DNA from: Pleurocapsa minor GSE-CHR-MK 17-07R | GTDB taxonomy: Bacteria > Chloroflexota > Anaerolineae > Aggregatilineales > Phototrophicaceae | Assembly: GCA_019359125.1 (NCBI GenBank) | Contig: JAHHHY010000014.1 | Location: 1 to 64,000, forward strand | Length of the DNA stretch: 64,000 nt | Direction of reading: 5' to 3' | Shown: positions 16,477 through 25,082 of the stretch, piece after piece | Layout of the letters: each line of letters opens with the position of its first letter | Numbering within the stretch: the stretch's first letter is position 1 | Position numbers and translations under genes: made by a program | The notes under the pieces: generated by a model | Databases searched by the model: none | Told to the model about the DNA's origin: nothing | Seen by the model: only the letters and a program-made list of their open reading frames with translations

Positions 16477-17052
16477 ATGCCGATGCGTGTTCGTATCGAA
16501 GATATGGCCGTCCAGACGGATGAGGTCAAACGCCTCGTGGCGGAATTTGCCATTCCGTCGATCAGCGTGATGACACTGGACTATCTGACGACAATTGACG
16601 AAGCCCTTGAAGAAATCGCGGAGAACTGCGCCACCGGCAACATCTCGCGTGTCGCCTTTGACGACGACACGGGTGAGCCGGTTGGCTGGATTGGCGGCCT
16701 GCCCACTTATCCGCCATACACCTGGGAGCTGCATCCGCTGATGGTGAAGCCGGAAGCGCAGGGGCAGGGCGTGGGCCGCGCGCTGGTGGCTGATCTGGAG
16801 GCGCAGGTCGCGGCGCGCGGCGGCATCACGGTGCAGCTGGGCAGCGACGATGAATTGAACAGGACCAGCCTGGGCGGCGCAGACATTTTTGATGATCCGC
16901 TGGGCGCGCTGATGCGCCTGTCCAGCACTGACAATCATCCCTTCGTGTTTTACCAGAAATGCGGCTACAAGCTGGTGGGCGTCATCCCCGACGCGAATGG
17001 CTTTGGCAAGCCGGATATCCTGCTGGCCAAGCGCGTAGGACACTCGGCATAG
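16477..17052 (+). CDS. GNAT-family N-acetyltransferase
   Basis: 191 residues with the acetyl-CoA-binding motif A of GNAT enzymes, LMVKPEAQGQGVGRALVADL (about 88-107), and the C-terminal FYQKCGYKLVGVIPDANGFG typical of motif B. The substrate could be an aminoglycoside, a protein amine or an amino sugar. Its place 18 bases after the FAD oxidoreductase and before UDP-glucose dehydrogenase hints at a sugar, but family members near glycan genes are not always sugar enzymes. Confidence 0.88.
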   Translation: MPMRVRIEDMAVQTDEVKRLVAEFAIPSISVMTLDYLTTIDEALEEIAENCATGNISRVAFDDDTGEPVGWIGGLPTYPPYTWELHPLMVKPEAQGQGVGRALVADLEAQVAARGGITVQLGSDDELNRTSLGGADIFDDPLGALMRLSSTDNHPFVFYQKCGYKLVGVIPDANGFGKPDILLAKRVGHSA

Positions 17053-17129
17053 AACTAAATGACGCCGCGCATTAAACTACTCCGCATTGAGGTCGTTCAA
17101 CAGCGGGTCAACCAGAGGAAGCGAAATCC

Positions 17130-18515
17130 ATGAAGATTATCGTCGTCGGCACCGGATTTGTGGGCCTAACGCATGCCGCCATTTGCTCGGAATATGGCCA
17201 CGAAGTGATCGCCTATGATGTGGACGAGAACCGCATCAGCGCCTATAACTCGGGCGACAAGGCGCAGATCGAGCATCATGTCAATGAGCCCGGCCTGGCC
17301 GATGTGATCGAGGAAAACCGGGGCAAGTCGTTGTTTTTCACCACCCATGTCGAGGATGTGATTGAAGGCACCGAGGCGATCTTCCTGTGCCTGCCCACGC
17401 CGCCCGCCCCGAATGGCAGCACCGACCTGAGCTATTACCTGGCCGCGCTGGGCACGCTCTCGAAAGTGCTGGCCGCCCGCAAAGACCAGCGCCGCGTGGT
17501 CGTCATCAACAAGTCGACCGTGCCGGTGGGGACGGCCCGCCGCCTGGAGAAAGTCCTGCGCGAGAACAACGTGCCCAACGTGGGCATCGCCAGCAATCCG
17601 GAATTCCTGCCCGAAGGCGACGCCGTGGAAAAGTCGCGCCGTCCGGACCGTGTGGTGGTCGGCGCCGATACCGAGGAAGACCTGGCGATTCTGCGCCGCG
17701 TGTACTCGCAGTTTGTCGACCACGTACGCATTCGCTACATCGAGACCACGCCGGAGACGGCCGAGGCGATCAAGTACACCGCCAATACGCTGCTGCTGAC
17801 CTATATCTCGTACTGGAACGGTGTGGGCGCGCGTCTGGGCGAGGCCTTCCCGAATGTGCGCATGGAAGACCTGAAGCGCGGCGTGACCAGCGATGACCGC
17901 ATCAGCAAGTGGGGCTCGTATGTCAGTAATGGCGCGGGTGGCTCGTGCTTCGGCAAAGACATCCAGTCGCTGATTTACCAGTTCCGCAACGTCGGCGTGC
18001 AAACCGATCTGCTGGAATCGGTCTATGAGATTAACGAGTATCAGAAGACCTATCTGATCGAACGCGCCGTGCGCGAGGCGGGCGCGTCGTTCAACCACAA
18101 GACGGTCGCCCTGCTGGGATTGTCATTCAAACAGCGCACCAACGACATGCGCGATTCGTCATCGCTGAAGGTGGTCGAGGGGCTGCTGGCGCGCGGCGTG
18201 AAGTCGATTCGCGCCTATGACCCGCTGGCGATTGCCGAGGCGAAGCGCTACTTCAACCCGGAGACCAATCACCTGTTCGAGAAGATCAGCTACTTCAATT
18301 CGGCCAAAGAGGCGCTGGCTGGCAGCGATATGCTGTTTATCTCTACCGACTGGGAGGAATTCCGCGGGCTGAGCAGCACCATTCAGGCGACGGTGAAGCC
18401 GCCCTACCTGATTATGGACGGCCGCCGCATGATCCCCGACTATCGGGCGCTGGTGGCCACGGGCTACGACTACCTGGCCGTCGGCTCGCAAATGCTCAAA
18501 GGCGCGAAGGCGTAG
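17130..18515 (+). CDS. ugd: UDP-glucose 6-dehydrogenase (nucleotide sugar dehydrogenase)
   Basis: 461 residues. It oxidises UDP-glucose to UDP-glucuronate with two NAD+, giving the precursor for acidic polysaccharides. The N-terminal NAD site is VVGTGFVGLTHA (6-17). Lys and Asn of the central helix are in AEAIKYTANTLLL, and the catalytic Cys273 is in GGSCFGKDIQSL. The C-terminal UDP-binding domain includes LGLSFKQRTNDMRDSSSL. Length and order fit the family; other UDP-sugar dehydrogenases share these motifs. AGAGGAAG lies upstream of the ATG, and a strong terminator at 18559 closes the operon. Confidence 0.92.
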   Translation: MKIIVVGTGFVGLTHAAICSEYGHEVIAYDVDENRISAYNSGDKAQIEHHVNEPGLADVIEENRGKSLFFTTHVEDVIEGTEAIFLCLPTPPAPNGSTDLSYYLAALGTLSKVLAARKDQRRVVVINKSTVPVGTARRLEKVLRENNVPNVGIASNPEFLPEGDAVEKSRRPDRVVVGADTEEDLAILRRVYSQFVDHVRIRYIETTPETAEAIKYTANTLLLTYISYWNGVGARLGEAFPNVRMEDLKRGVTSDDRISKWGSYVSNGAGGSCFGKDIQSLIYQFRNVGVQTDLLESVYEINEYQKTYLIERAVREAGASFNHKTVALLGLSFKQRTNDMRDSSSLKVVEGLLARGVKSIRAYDPLAIAEAKRYFNPETNHLFEKISYFNSAKEALAGSDMLFISTDWEEFRGLSSTIQATVKPPYLIMDGRRMIPDYRALVATGYDYLAVGSQMLKGAKA

Positions 18516-18934
18516 GTCCGTCTACAGGGCGGATGCCGCTGGTCATAAACCATCTGTACAGCAGGGAGATGTCAGAGCATGGCGTCTCCCTGCTGTGTTT
18601 TCTGCTGACTGTCAGGGGTAGCCGGAGCGCCCCGATGTTTCTGAATTCGCCGTGAAATTGTGCGCTGTTTCTGAAAATCTGCTGCATGATACGTGTGCTG
18701 TCGGTCGCTATTGGCGCACCGCCTGCATGAGTGGTCGCTGTGAAATTATGACCATTCTGCCTGCCTGATGTTCTCTGAAGACTATCCAGTCCCCCGAAGC
18801 GATTGATGAATCGCACATAAATTGGATCGTGGAACCACGCTGAGGGGGAGTTGTCTGATGATGTCTCGAAATGTAACATGTATCCTGTATCCAATGTAAT
18901 AATAATAGTGTTGTCCACCTCTGGAGCCTGATGT
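18516..18934. other. 419-base gene-free spacer
   Basis: Contains the terminator at 18559-18602 and then about 330 bases without a convincing gene on either strand. The last 100 bases before the 18935 ATG are AT-rich (around AATGTAATAATAATAG) and probably contain the promoter; GGAG at about 18921 serves as ribosome site. Confidence 0.5.
18559..18602 (+). terminator. Rho-independent terminator after ugd
   Basis: CAGCAGGGAGA at 18559-18569 pairs perfectly with TCTCCCTGCTG at 18585-18595, followed by TGTTTTCT. Confidence 0.85.
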
Positions 18935-19477
18935 ATGGCGTGTGTAAGAATCCTTGAGCAGCATGAACTGACTGATCCGATCGCGCTGCGTGTATACGAT
19001 GAAATTCTGAACGAGCTGGGCTTTGGCATTGTGCCGAACGTGTTCAAGTCGATGGCGAATCGTCCGAAGTTCCTTGAGGCGAACTGGAACCATTTTCGCA
19101 GCACCATCCTGCACGGGGATATCCCGCGCACGCTGAAGGAAATGGTCGGCGTGGCGATTTCGCAGGCTAATAACAGCCAGTATGCGCTCAATGTGCACCT
19201 GCACGGGCTGTCGGCGCTGGGCATGAGCGAGGATGTGCTGCGCACGCTGGTGACCAACTTTGACGCGTGCCCGCTGCCTGAGCGTGAAAAGACGATGATC
19301 CGCTTTGGCCTGAAGATTGCCACCCGGCCGCTGACGGTGACGCAGGCAGACTATGACGGCCTGCGCGCTATCGGCCTGGATGATGATGAAATCTTTGAGG
19401 TGGTGGCCACCGCGCATCTGTTCACAGGCATCAACCAGTATACCGACGCGATCAATCTGGAAATCGATACTCTCTAG
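18935..19477 (+). CDS. AhpD/CMD-like protein lacking the catalytic cysteines
   Basis: 180 residues of the carboxymuconolactone decarboxylase/AhpD-like helical family (uncharacterised peroxidase-related type). The conserved helix reads VAISQANNSQYALNVHLHGL. In AhpD-type enzymes the two positions Ser81 and Ala84 are a redox CxxC pair; here both cysteines are absent while His88 is kept. Peroxidase activity of the AhpD type is therefore unlikely, and a non-redox or decarboxylase-like role is possible. The histidine kinase gene follows after 19 bases on the same strand. Confidence 0.8.
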   Translation: MACVRILEQHELTDPIALRVYDEILNELGFGIVPNVFKSMANRPKFLEANWNHFRSTILHGDIPRTLKEMVGVAISQANNSQYALNVHLHGLSALGMSEDVLRTLVTNFDACPLPEREKTMIRFGLKIATRPLTVTQADYDGLRAIGLDDDEIFEVVATAHLFTGINQYTDAINLEIDTL

Positions 19478-19496
19478 ACCTTAAGGCGTCAGGACG

Positions 19497-20792
19497 ATGC
19501 AGCCGTACCTCTCAAAACCACTCGAAAACCTGGAACGCGAAGAATTGCTCACCACGACCCGTTCTCTGCTGGCGGAGGCCGATGCGCTCTCCAGCCGGAT
19601 TTCTGTCCTCAACGAAATCGGCCTTGCCGTAAATCAGTCGCTTGACCTGGCGCGCATTGAACGGGTCATCGCCCGCCAGGCCAAATGGCTGCTCGACTTT
19701 GAGCATTGCAGCGTCTGTCTGTTTGAAGAGGGCCACTGGGGCATCAAAACGCTGTTTGGTCGCCCTGAGCCTGCGACCGCCGACCTGGAGACGATGCCCA
19801 ATCTGGCTGGCGCATTTGACTCCACGCGCCCGGTGCTGCTGAATGAAGGCATGCCGTCGCACTTCCTGGCTGACTATCAGTCGCAGCTCATCATTCCGCT
19901 GAACGCGGACAACCGCTTCGTGGGCACGATCAACTTTGCCACGACGGCTCCGGGCCAGTACAGCCGCGACGATATGCGCATCGGCCTGATGCTGGCGCTG
20001 CATCTGGCATCGGCCATACGCAATGCGCGCATCGTGTCGGACCTGAAGGCGACGCGTGAGGAGCTGCGCCTGCGCCTGGAGGAGCTGGATGCCTACGGCC
20101 ACACGATCGCACATGACCTGAAATCTCCGCTGACCAACGTGCTGCTGCGCGCCCAGCTGATCAAGATGAGCTTTCCGGACCATACGCTGCCAGACCAGGC
20201 CGCGCACATGCTTGATTCGATTGAGCAGAGCACCAAAGTCATGGCCCGGATGATTGACCAGCTGCTGCTGCTGGCCCGGCTGCGCCATGATGAGGTGGCC
20301 TTTGTGCGGGTTGACGCGCATCACCTCGCCGAATCAGCCCTGCAGCGTTTCAGCCATCAGATTGAAGGGAAGTCCGTGCACGTGACCGTGATGCCGGAGA
20401 TGCCGACCGCGTTTGGCCAGCCGCAGTGGGTGGAAGAAATCTTTGCCAATCTGATCAGCAATGCCATCAAATACATGGGCGCAAAGAACGCCTCGCCTGC
20501 GATCAGCATCTGTGGCCAGCAACAGGGCCGCTTTGTGCGTTATGAAGTGCGCGACAATGGCATTGGCATCCGTCCGGAAGACCGCGACAAGCTGTTTCGC
20601 ATGTTCTCACGCGCCAGCGCGCCTGCCGGCGTGGAAGGCATTGGCCTGGGGCTGTCGATCGTCCATCGCATTATTCGCAAGCTGCGCGGGGAAATCGGCG
20701 TGGACAGCGAGGCTGGGGTGGGGTCGTGTTTCTGGTTTACGCTGCCAGCCATCGACCCGACGCTGCCGCAGACGGCCTCGCGTTTGGGGTAA
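19497..20792 (+). CDS. GAF-domain sensor histidine kinase
   Basis: 431 residues. Residues about 40-175 form a GAF domain. A short coiled-coil linker (LKATREELRLRLEELDAYGH) leads to the HisKA H-box AHDLKSPLTN, with His206 as the phosphorylation site. The HATPase_c domain shows the N-box NLISNAIKYMG, the G1 box RDNGIGIRPED and the G2 box GIGLGLSIVHR. No membrane segment is seen, so it is a cytoplasmic sensor. No response regulator is nearby, so its partner is elsewhere. It may be co-transcribed with the CMD-like gene. Confidence 0.92.
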   Translation: MQPYLSKPLENLEREELLTTTRSLLAEADALSSRISVLNEIGLAVNQSLDLARIERVIARQAKWLLDFEHCSVCLFEEGHWGIKTLFGRPEPATADLETMPNLAGAFDSTRPVLLNEGMPSHFLADYQSQLIIPLNADNRFVGTINFATTAPGQYSRDDMRIGLMLALHLASAIRNARIVSDLKATREELRLRLEELDAYGHTIAHDLKSPLTNVLLRAQLIKMSFPDHTLPDQAAHMLDSIEQSTKVMARMIDQLLLLARLRHDEVAFVRVDAHHLAESALQRFSHQIEGKSVHVTVMPEMPTAFGQPQWVEEIFANLISNAIKYMGAKNASPAISICGQQQGRFVRYEVRDNGIGIRPEDRDKLFRMFSRASAPAGVEGIGLGLSIVHRIIRKLRGEIGVDSEAGVGSCFWFTLPAIDPTLPQTASRLG

Positions 20793-20827
20793 CTTTCGTT
20801 CTCCCTGTTTTTCCCTCGACCCGAAAG

Positions 20828-20856
20828 TTGTGCAACTGACGACTTGAACGCATAAT
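20828..20856 (+). promoter_or_regulatory. Weak candidate promoter of the LQR..GN protein
   Basis: TTGTGC at 20828-20833 and CATAAT at 20851-20856 are 17 bases apart, about 70 bases before the ATG at 20927. Confidence 0.35.
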
Positions 20857-20926
20857 CAGGATATCTTTTCCCCATCGCAGCTGCTCACCGGCCTGCCGGA
20901 CGGGGCAGTAGTCAGGACAATCGAAC

Positions 20927-22738
20927 ATGACGTTCTCGCGTGGCTTTGGTCAGCGCCCTGGTTTTACCTCTCGCAGCAGGTCAGTAGGTGCCTCGCGCCG
21001 CGAGGAGGAGCTGCCAGCCCAGTCTGGCGGCAACCGCGCGGGAAAGCAGGACTTCGGCCCCCAGCCCGAATCCATTAGCCCGCAGACCATCAGCCGCCTC
21101 CAACGCAGCCTCGGCAACCGCCGTACCGCCCAGATACTGAAACAGCAAACACCACAAATCAGCCGCATGAACCAGACCGCCGTGCAGCGCGCTATCGGCC
21201 TGGAATTTGAAGTGTCCGACTGGAAGGTGCAGCATCCCGATGGCAAGAAGCTGGTCAAGGGCACTGAAACGGTCATCAATCAGGATGGGGTCCGGCTGAC
21301 TGCTGACGATGACGGCGAACGCTCGGACATCGAGTGGGTGACGACCGCGCTGGAATCGAAAGACGAAGTGCTGTATGTGATGGACAACGCGGCAGCACTG
21401 GCCGATGCCATGATGTCCCAGAAGGATACGAATCCGCTGCCGGCCCAGAATTTCGCCTCGTTTGGCACCCCCCATGCCGATGCCGAGTTTATCCCCTCCA
21501 GCAAGATGAACGCCCACATGCAGGCCACGATTGGCGTGCCGCTGGGCAACATCGCGTCCCTGTATGAAGCCATGTCGTCCGCAAGCGGCCCGCAATCAGA
21601 ATATGCCAAAACCACCCAAAAACGCGCTGCGGCTGCCGGGCTGATCAAGATGGACAAAGTGGATGTGAGCGTGTCGGCCCCGCCGATCCCGGTGGATGAG
21701 ATGTCGGATGCCCTGAAGGGTTTTCTGATGCTGGTGATCGACTATCTGCGCAGCGGCTATACCGGCGATTACAACGTGCATGCCCAGTTCCCCAAGGGGC
21801 AGCTGGCGCTGATGGCCAAGACCAGTTTCAAGCGCATGCTGGACCTGGTGAAGAATGAGGCCGAGCTGACCGAGCAGGATACCGAGAAGATGGGGCTGGT
21901 GCTGAAGGACGAATGGATTAACTGGCTGATTGAGGCCGCCATCCCCAACACCAATGAGCAGAATATCGACCAGCAGCGCCAGAAACGCCTGCTCAATCAT
22001 GAATTTGGCATTACCGGGAATGTGGCCGAAGAAAACGAGACGCCCTATACCGTGGACGTCACGCGTGAGGACTGGCTGCGCAATATGCCGCAGGAAGACA
22101 TGATGCGGCTGGATAATCCGGCGCAGCTCGTCACTGAAAAGGGCACCAATAACAAGCTGGCGCTGAGCGACAAGCTGGAAGGCTTTGCCGCACTGGGCAA
22201 CAAGACCGACAAACTGGTGACCGATGTCTCAAATATCATGGTCCAGGAGATCACGCAGAAGGTCAGCAACGAGAAGCAGGACGAAGACCTGAACGACGAA
22301 GACAGCATGGAAAGCGTGCCGGATTCTCCGCAGGAAGAAACCGAGCCCATCGAGATGGACAAGGGCAAAGAGCCGGAGCAGAAGCCCCACGACCCCAGTG
22401 ACCCGAACACCAATGCGGCCGTGTTTGAGATGCGCCAGCTTGAAATCGAAGGTGGCGAGCCGCATACCTGGGCGGATAATGCGCTGAAGGCCTGGAATAT
22501 TTACGAACAGGCGATTGGTAACCAGGTGTATCGCGCGGGAAATCGTGAAGAGCTTGAGGGTGATACCACAGGCTATGCCAACAAGCCGCGCCCGCAGAAG
22601 CCCGTTCCCCAGCAGGATAATCAGGTGCAGCAGGTGCAGCAGGTGCAGAACAATAACCCGGTTGTGCCCCAGCAGACCGGCTTCAAGGCCAAAGCGAGAC
22701 GCGCCTGGCGGGCCATCAAAAAGTTCTTCAAGAAATAG
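20927..22738 (+). CDS. Large protein with LQR..GN segment, possible eCIS-type effector
   Basis: 603 residues. Residues 1-50 are polar and disordered. SRLQRSLGNRRTAQILKQ near 57-74 is the short 'LQR-x-x-GN' segment often found at the N-terminus of DUF4157-type and extracellular-contractile-injection-associated proteins. The following domain begins AIGLEFEVSDW, then SDIEWVTTALE, MQATIGVPLGN and FEMRQLE. The pattern of paired acidic residues and a late EMR recalls glutamine-synthetase-fold amidoligases, but this is inference. Residues about 430-480 are very acidic, followed by a Pro/Gln-rich stretch with QVQQVQQVQ. The C-terminus is strongly basic and amphipathic (KARRAWRAIKKFFKK), like a membrane-active or nucleic-acid-binding tail. 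No injection-system structural genes are in the window. Confidence 0.6.
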   Translation: MTFSRGFGQRPGFTSRSRSVGASRREEELPAQSGGNRAGKQDFGPQPESISPQTISRLQRSLGNRRTAQILKQQTPQISRMNQTAVQRAIGLEFEVSDWKVQHPDGKKLVKGTETVINQDGVRLTADDDGERSDIEWVTTALESKDEVLYVMDNAAALADAMMSQKDTNPLPAQNFASFGTPHADAEFIPSSKMNAHMQATIGVPLGNIASLYEAMSSASGPQSEYAKTTQKRAAAAGLIKMDKVDVSVSAPPIPVDEMSDALKGFLMLVIDYLRSGYTGDYNVHAQFPKGQLALMAKTSFKRMLDLVKNEAELTEQDTEKMGLVLKDEWINWLIEAAIPNTNEQNIDQQRQKRLLNHEFGITGNVAEENETPYTVDVTREDWLRNMPQEDMMRLDNPAQLVTEKGTNNKLALSDKLEGFAALGNKTDKLVTDVSNIMVQEITQKVSNEKQDEDLNDEDSMESVPDSPQEETEPIEMDKGKEPEQKPHDPSDPNTNAAVFEMRQLEIEGGEPHTWADNALKAWNIYEQAIGNQVYRAGNREELEGDTTGYANKPRPQKPVPQQDNQVQQVQQVQNNNPVVPQQTGFKAKARRAWRAIKKFFKK

Positions 22739-22744
22739 GCGCGA

Positions 22745-22774
22745 CCAGCGGGCACCCGTCAGGTCGCCCGCTGG
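22745..22774. terminator. Hairpin between convergent genes
   Basis: CCAGCGGGC at 22745-22753 pairs with GCCCGCTGG at 22766-22774 between two convergent stop codons. There is no T-run on either side, so termination is likely but not certain. Confidence 0.5.
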
Positions 22775-22781
22775 GGTGAGG

Positions 22782-23531
22782 CTACATCAGGCGGAACGTG
22801 CGTTTGTTCACCACCAGCACGGTCAGCGGGGTGCCTGCCGGCGGCGGGCCATAGTCTTTCAGGTCATTGCGCACGGCGCTGGCGCTCTTGTTGGTCACGC
22901 GCTCGCCGTCTGGCGTGGTAAACGAATATTTCAACGTCAGGGTGTAGCTGTTCTTCGAGCGCGTGATTTTTCCGCTTTCCACCGTGCCGCCAACAAACTG
23001 GCCGTGGCGTGACAGCCTGCGATTATTCAGGTCCACGTAGGCGATGATGGCCGCGACGATAAGCGCGATGCCGCCCGCGATCAGGCCGATCACCAGCCCA
23101 TTATTGCGCTCGGTATCGTCGCGCCAGCGCCCGCCCAGCGCGGCCGTCGCCGGGTCATCCGCCAGATAGCTGACGGTGACGCGCGTGCCGATGAAGGTAT
23201 TGTCGTAGGTTTCCTCGGACACCTGGTCTTCAAACGAATACGTCTGGCCTTTGACGTCATAGCTGATGGTGAGGTAGTACGTCGTATTGCCACGGCTGGT
23301 GCGTTCGTATCCATCGGAGACGGCGCCCTGCACCTGTTCACTGCTGGCATGAATCTGTTCGCCGCGCCAGTAATTGAAGGCCTGATAGCCCAGCACGCCG
23401 AGGCCAATGGCCAGCGCGACCAGCGCGATCAGCGCCATGGTGCGCGTGCTGCCGATGCGCTCGGCCTCGCGGCTGACAAACTTCGCGTTGGCAGGGTTGA
23501 GCAGAAAAGCATTGGGCTGTGGTGCAAACAT
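22782..23531 (-). CDS. DUF3592-domain membrane protein
   Basis: 249 residues with two membrane helices (about 33-53 and 145-170). After each helix comes a DUF3592-like beta domain, seen as YYLTISYDVKGQTYSFED with VSYLADDP, and YTLTLKYSFTTPDGE with LTVLVVNKRTFRLM. DUF3592 proteins are membrane proteins of unknown function. The ATG at 23531 is chosen over 23567 because GAGGGGGA lies just upstream. It is divergent from the M16 peptidase gene. Confidence 0.75.
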   Translation of the reverse strand: MFAPQPNAFLLNPANAKFVSREAERIGSTRTMALIALVALAIGLGVLGYQAFNYWRGEQIHASSEQVQGAVSDGYERTSRGNTTYYLTISYDVKGQTYSFEDQVSEETYDNTFIGTRVTVSYLADDPATAALGGRWRDDTERNNGLVIGLIAGGIALIVAAIIAYVDLNNRRLSRHGQFVGGTVESGKITRSKNSYTLTLKYSFTTPDGERVTNKSASAVRNDLKDYGPPPAGTPLTVLVVNKRTFRLM

Positions 23532-23764
23532 GGCAGAGTCCCCCTCTGTGTGCAGATGATGCAGCACTTTCCATTGTCGCGAATTGGCCTTGATTGGGAA
23601 GGGGGACCGGGCTGTTTTTATGCCTTTTTTGCAGGGCGTGCTCCCTTTGACGCCGGGATGTGTACCTTGATTGATTAATCCTTCGTGCCGCTAACACGAT
23701 TCCAATCCGATTGCGCTATGCTTCAGGTTCGCAAGCATTCCGCATTATGGAGAGGAGCCATCGC

Positions 23765-25081
23765 GTGAGTGGCGTAACGAAACACGTTCTCAAAAACGGC
23801 CTGACCGTGCTGCTGAAGGAAGTTCACAGCGCGCCGCTGGTGAGCTGGTATGTGATGTACAAAATCGGCAGCCGCAACGAGCGCACCGGCACCACCGGCG
23901 TCTCGCACTGGGTGGAGCATATGCTGTTCAAGGGGACCGACCAGTTCCCGGCGGGCTATCTGGACAAGGCCGTGGACCGCGTGGGCGGCTCGTGGAATGC
24001 CATGACCTCGTTCGACTACACCACCTATTATGAGACGCTGCCCGCCAATGAGGTCGATCTGGCGCTGCGCATCGAGGCCGACCGCATGCTGAATGCGAAG
24101 TTTGACCCCGAAGAAGTGGAAAGCGAACGCACGGTCATCATCAGCGAGCGCCAGGGCGCGGAAAATTCGCCGGGTTTCTGGCTGGGCGAAGAAATCCAGG
24201 CGGCGGCCTTCCGCGTGCATGGCTATCACCACGAGATTATCGGCGACATGACCGACCTGGAGACGATGACGCGCGACGACCTGTACAGGCATTATCGGCG
24301 CCACTATATGCCGAACAATGCTGTGGCGGTCGCCGTGGGCGCGTTTGACAGCGCCGAGCTGCTGGCGAAGATCGAGGCGCATTATGCCGATATTCCCGCT
24401 GGCGAGCCGCCTGCGCTGTTCGTGCGTCCGGAGCCACCGCAGAACGGCGAGCGCCGCGTGCGCGTGGAGCGTCCTGGCGGCAGCGCGTTTGTCGACCTGG
24501 CCTATAAGGCCCCGTCGGCCACCGACCCGGACTGGTTTGCGCTGGCCGTGCTGAACAGCGTGCTGTGCGGCCCGGATGGCCTGGGCGGTGGCAGCATCGA
24601 TAACCGCACCAGCCGCATGTACCGCGCTGTGGTGGAGACCGAGCTGGCCGCTGGCGTGGATGGCAGCCTGTCGCCCACGCTCGATCCGTTCCTGTATTCC
24701 ATCAGCGCAGTGGTGCGCCCCGACCGCACGCCTGAAGAAGTGGAAGCCGCCATGGATGCCGCCATCGACAAGGTCGTCGCCGGCGATATCACCGAGGCCG
24801 AGCTGGCCCGCGCCAAGAAGCAGACGCGCGCGCTGTTTGCCTACAGCGCCGAGCGCGTCACCATGCAGGCGTACTGGCTGGCCTACTGCGAGACGATTGG
24901 CGATTACCAGTGGTTCGAGCATTACATGAGCCGCATCGAGGCGGTCACGCTGGACGATGTGAATGCCGCCGCCGCGAAGTATCTGCGCAAAAGCCAGCGC
25001 ACCGTGGGCTACTTTGTGCCCACGATGGGCGAGGGCGACGATGAGGGCTATGACGATGAAGATGAAGGCGAGGACGAATAA
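23765..25081 (+). CDS. M16-family zinc peptidase, catalytically complete subunit
   Basis: 438 residues from a GTG start at 23765, supported by GGAGAGGAG at 23748-23756. The inverted zinc motif HWVEH (His48, Glu51, His52) and the third ligand Glu128 in VIISE are present, so this is an active M16B-type peptidase, like the beta subunit of mitochondrial processing peptidase or PqqF-like clan ME enzymes. The C-terminal tail is very acidic (EGDDEGYDDEDEGEDE). The next gene starts one base after the stop and encodes the inactive partner, so they probably form a heterodimer. No signal peptide is seen. Confidence 0.92.
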   Translation: MSGVTKHVLKNGLTVLLKEVHSAPLVSWYVMYKIGSRNERTGTTGVSHWVEHMLFKGTDQFPAGYLDKAVDRVGGSWNAMTSFDYTTYYETLPANEVDLALRIEADRMLNAKFDPEEVESERTVIISERQGAENSPGFWLGEEIQAAAFRVHGYHHEIIGDMTDLETMTRDDLYRHYRRHYMPNNAVAVAVGAFDSAELLAKIEAHYADIPAGEPPALFVRPEPPQNGERRVRVERPGGSAFVDLAYKAPSATDPDWFALAVLNSVLCGPDGLGGGSIDNRTSRMYRAVVETELAAGVDGSLSPTLDPFLYSISAVVRPDRTPEEVEAAMDAAIDKVVAGDITEAELARAKKQTRALFAYSAERVTMQAYWLAYCETIGDYQWFEHYMSRIEAVTLDDVNAAAAKYLRKSQRTVGYFVPTMGEGDDEGYDDEDEGEDE

Positions 25082-25082
25082 T

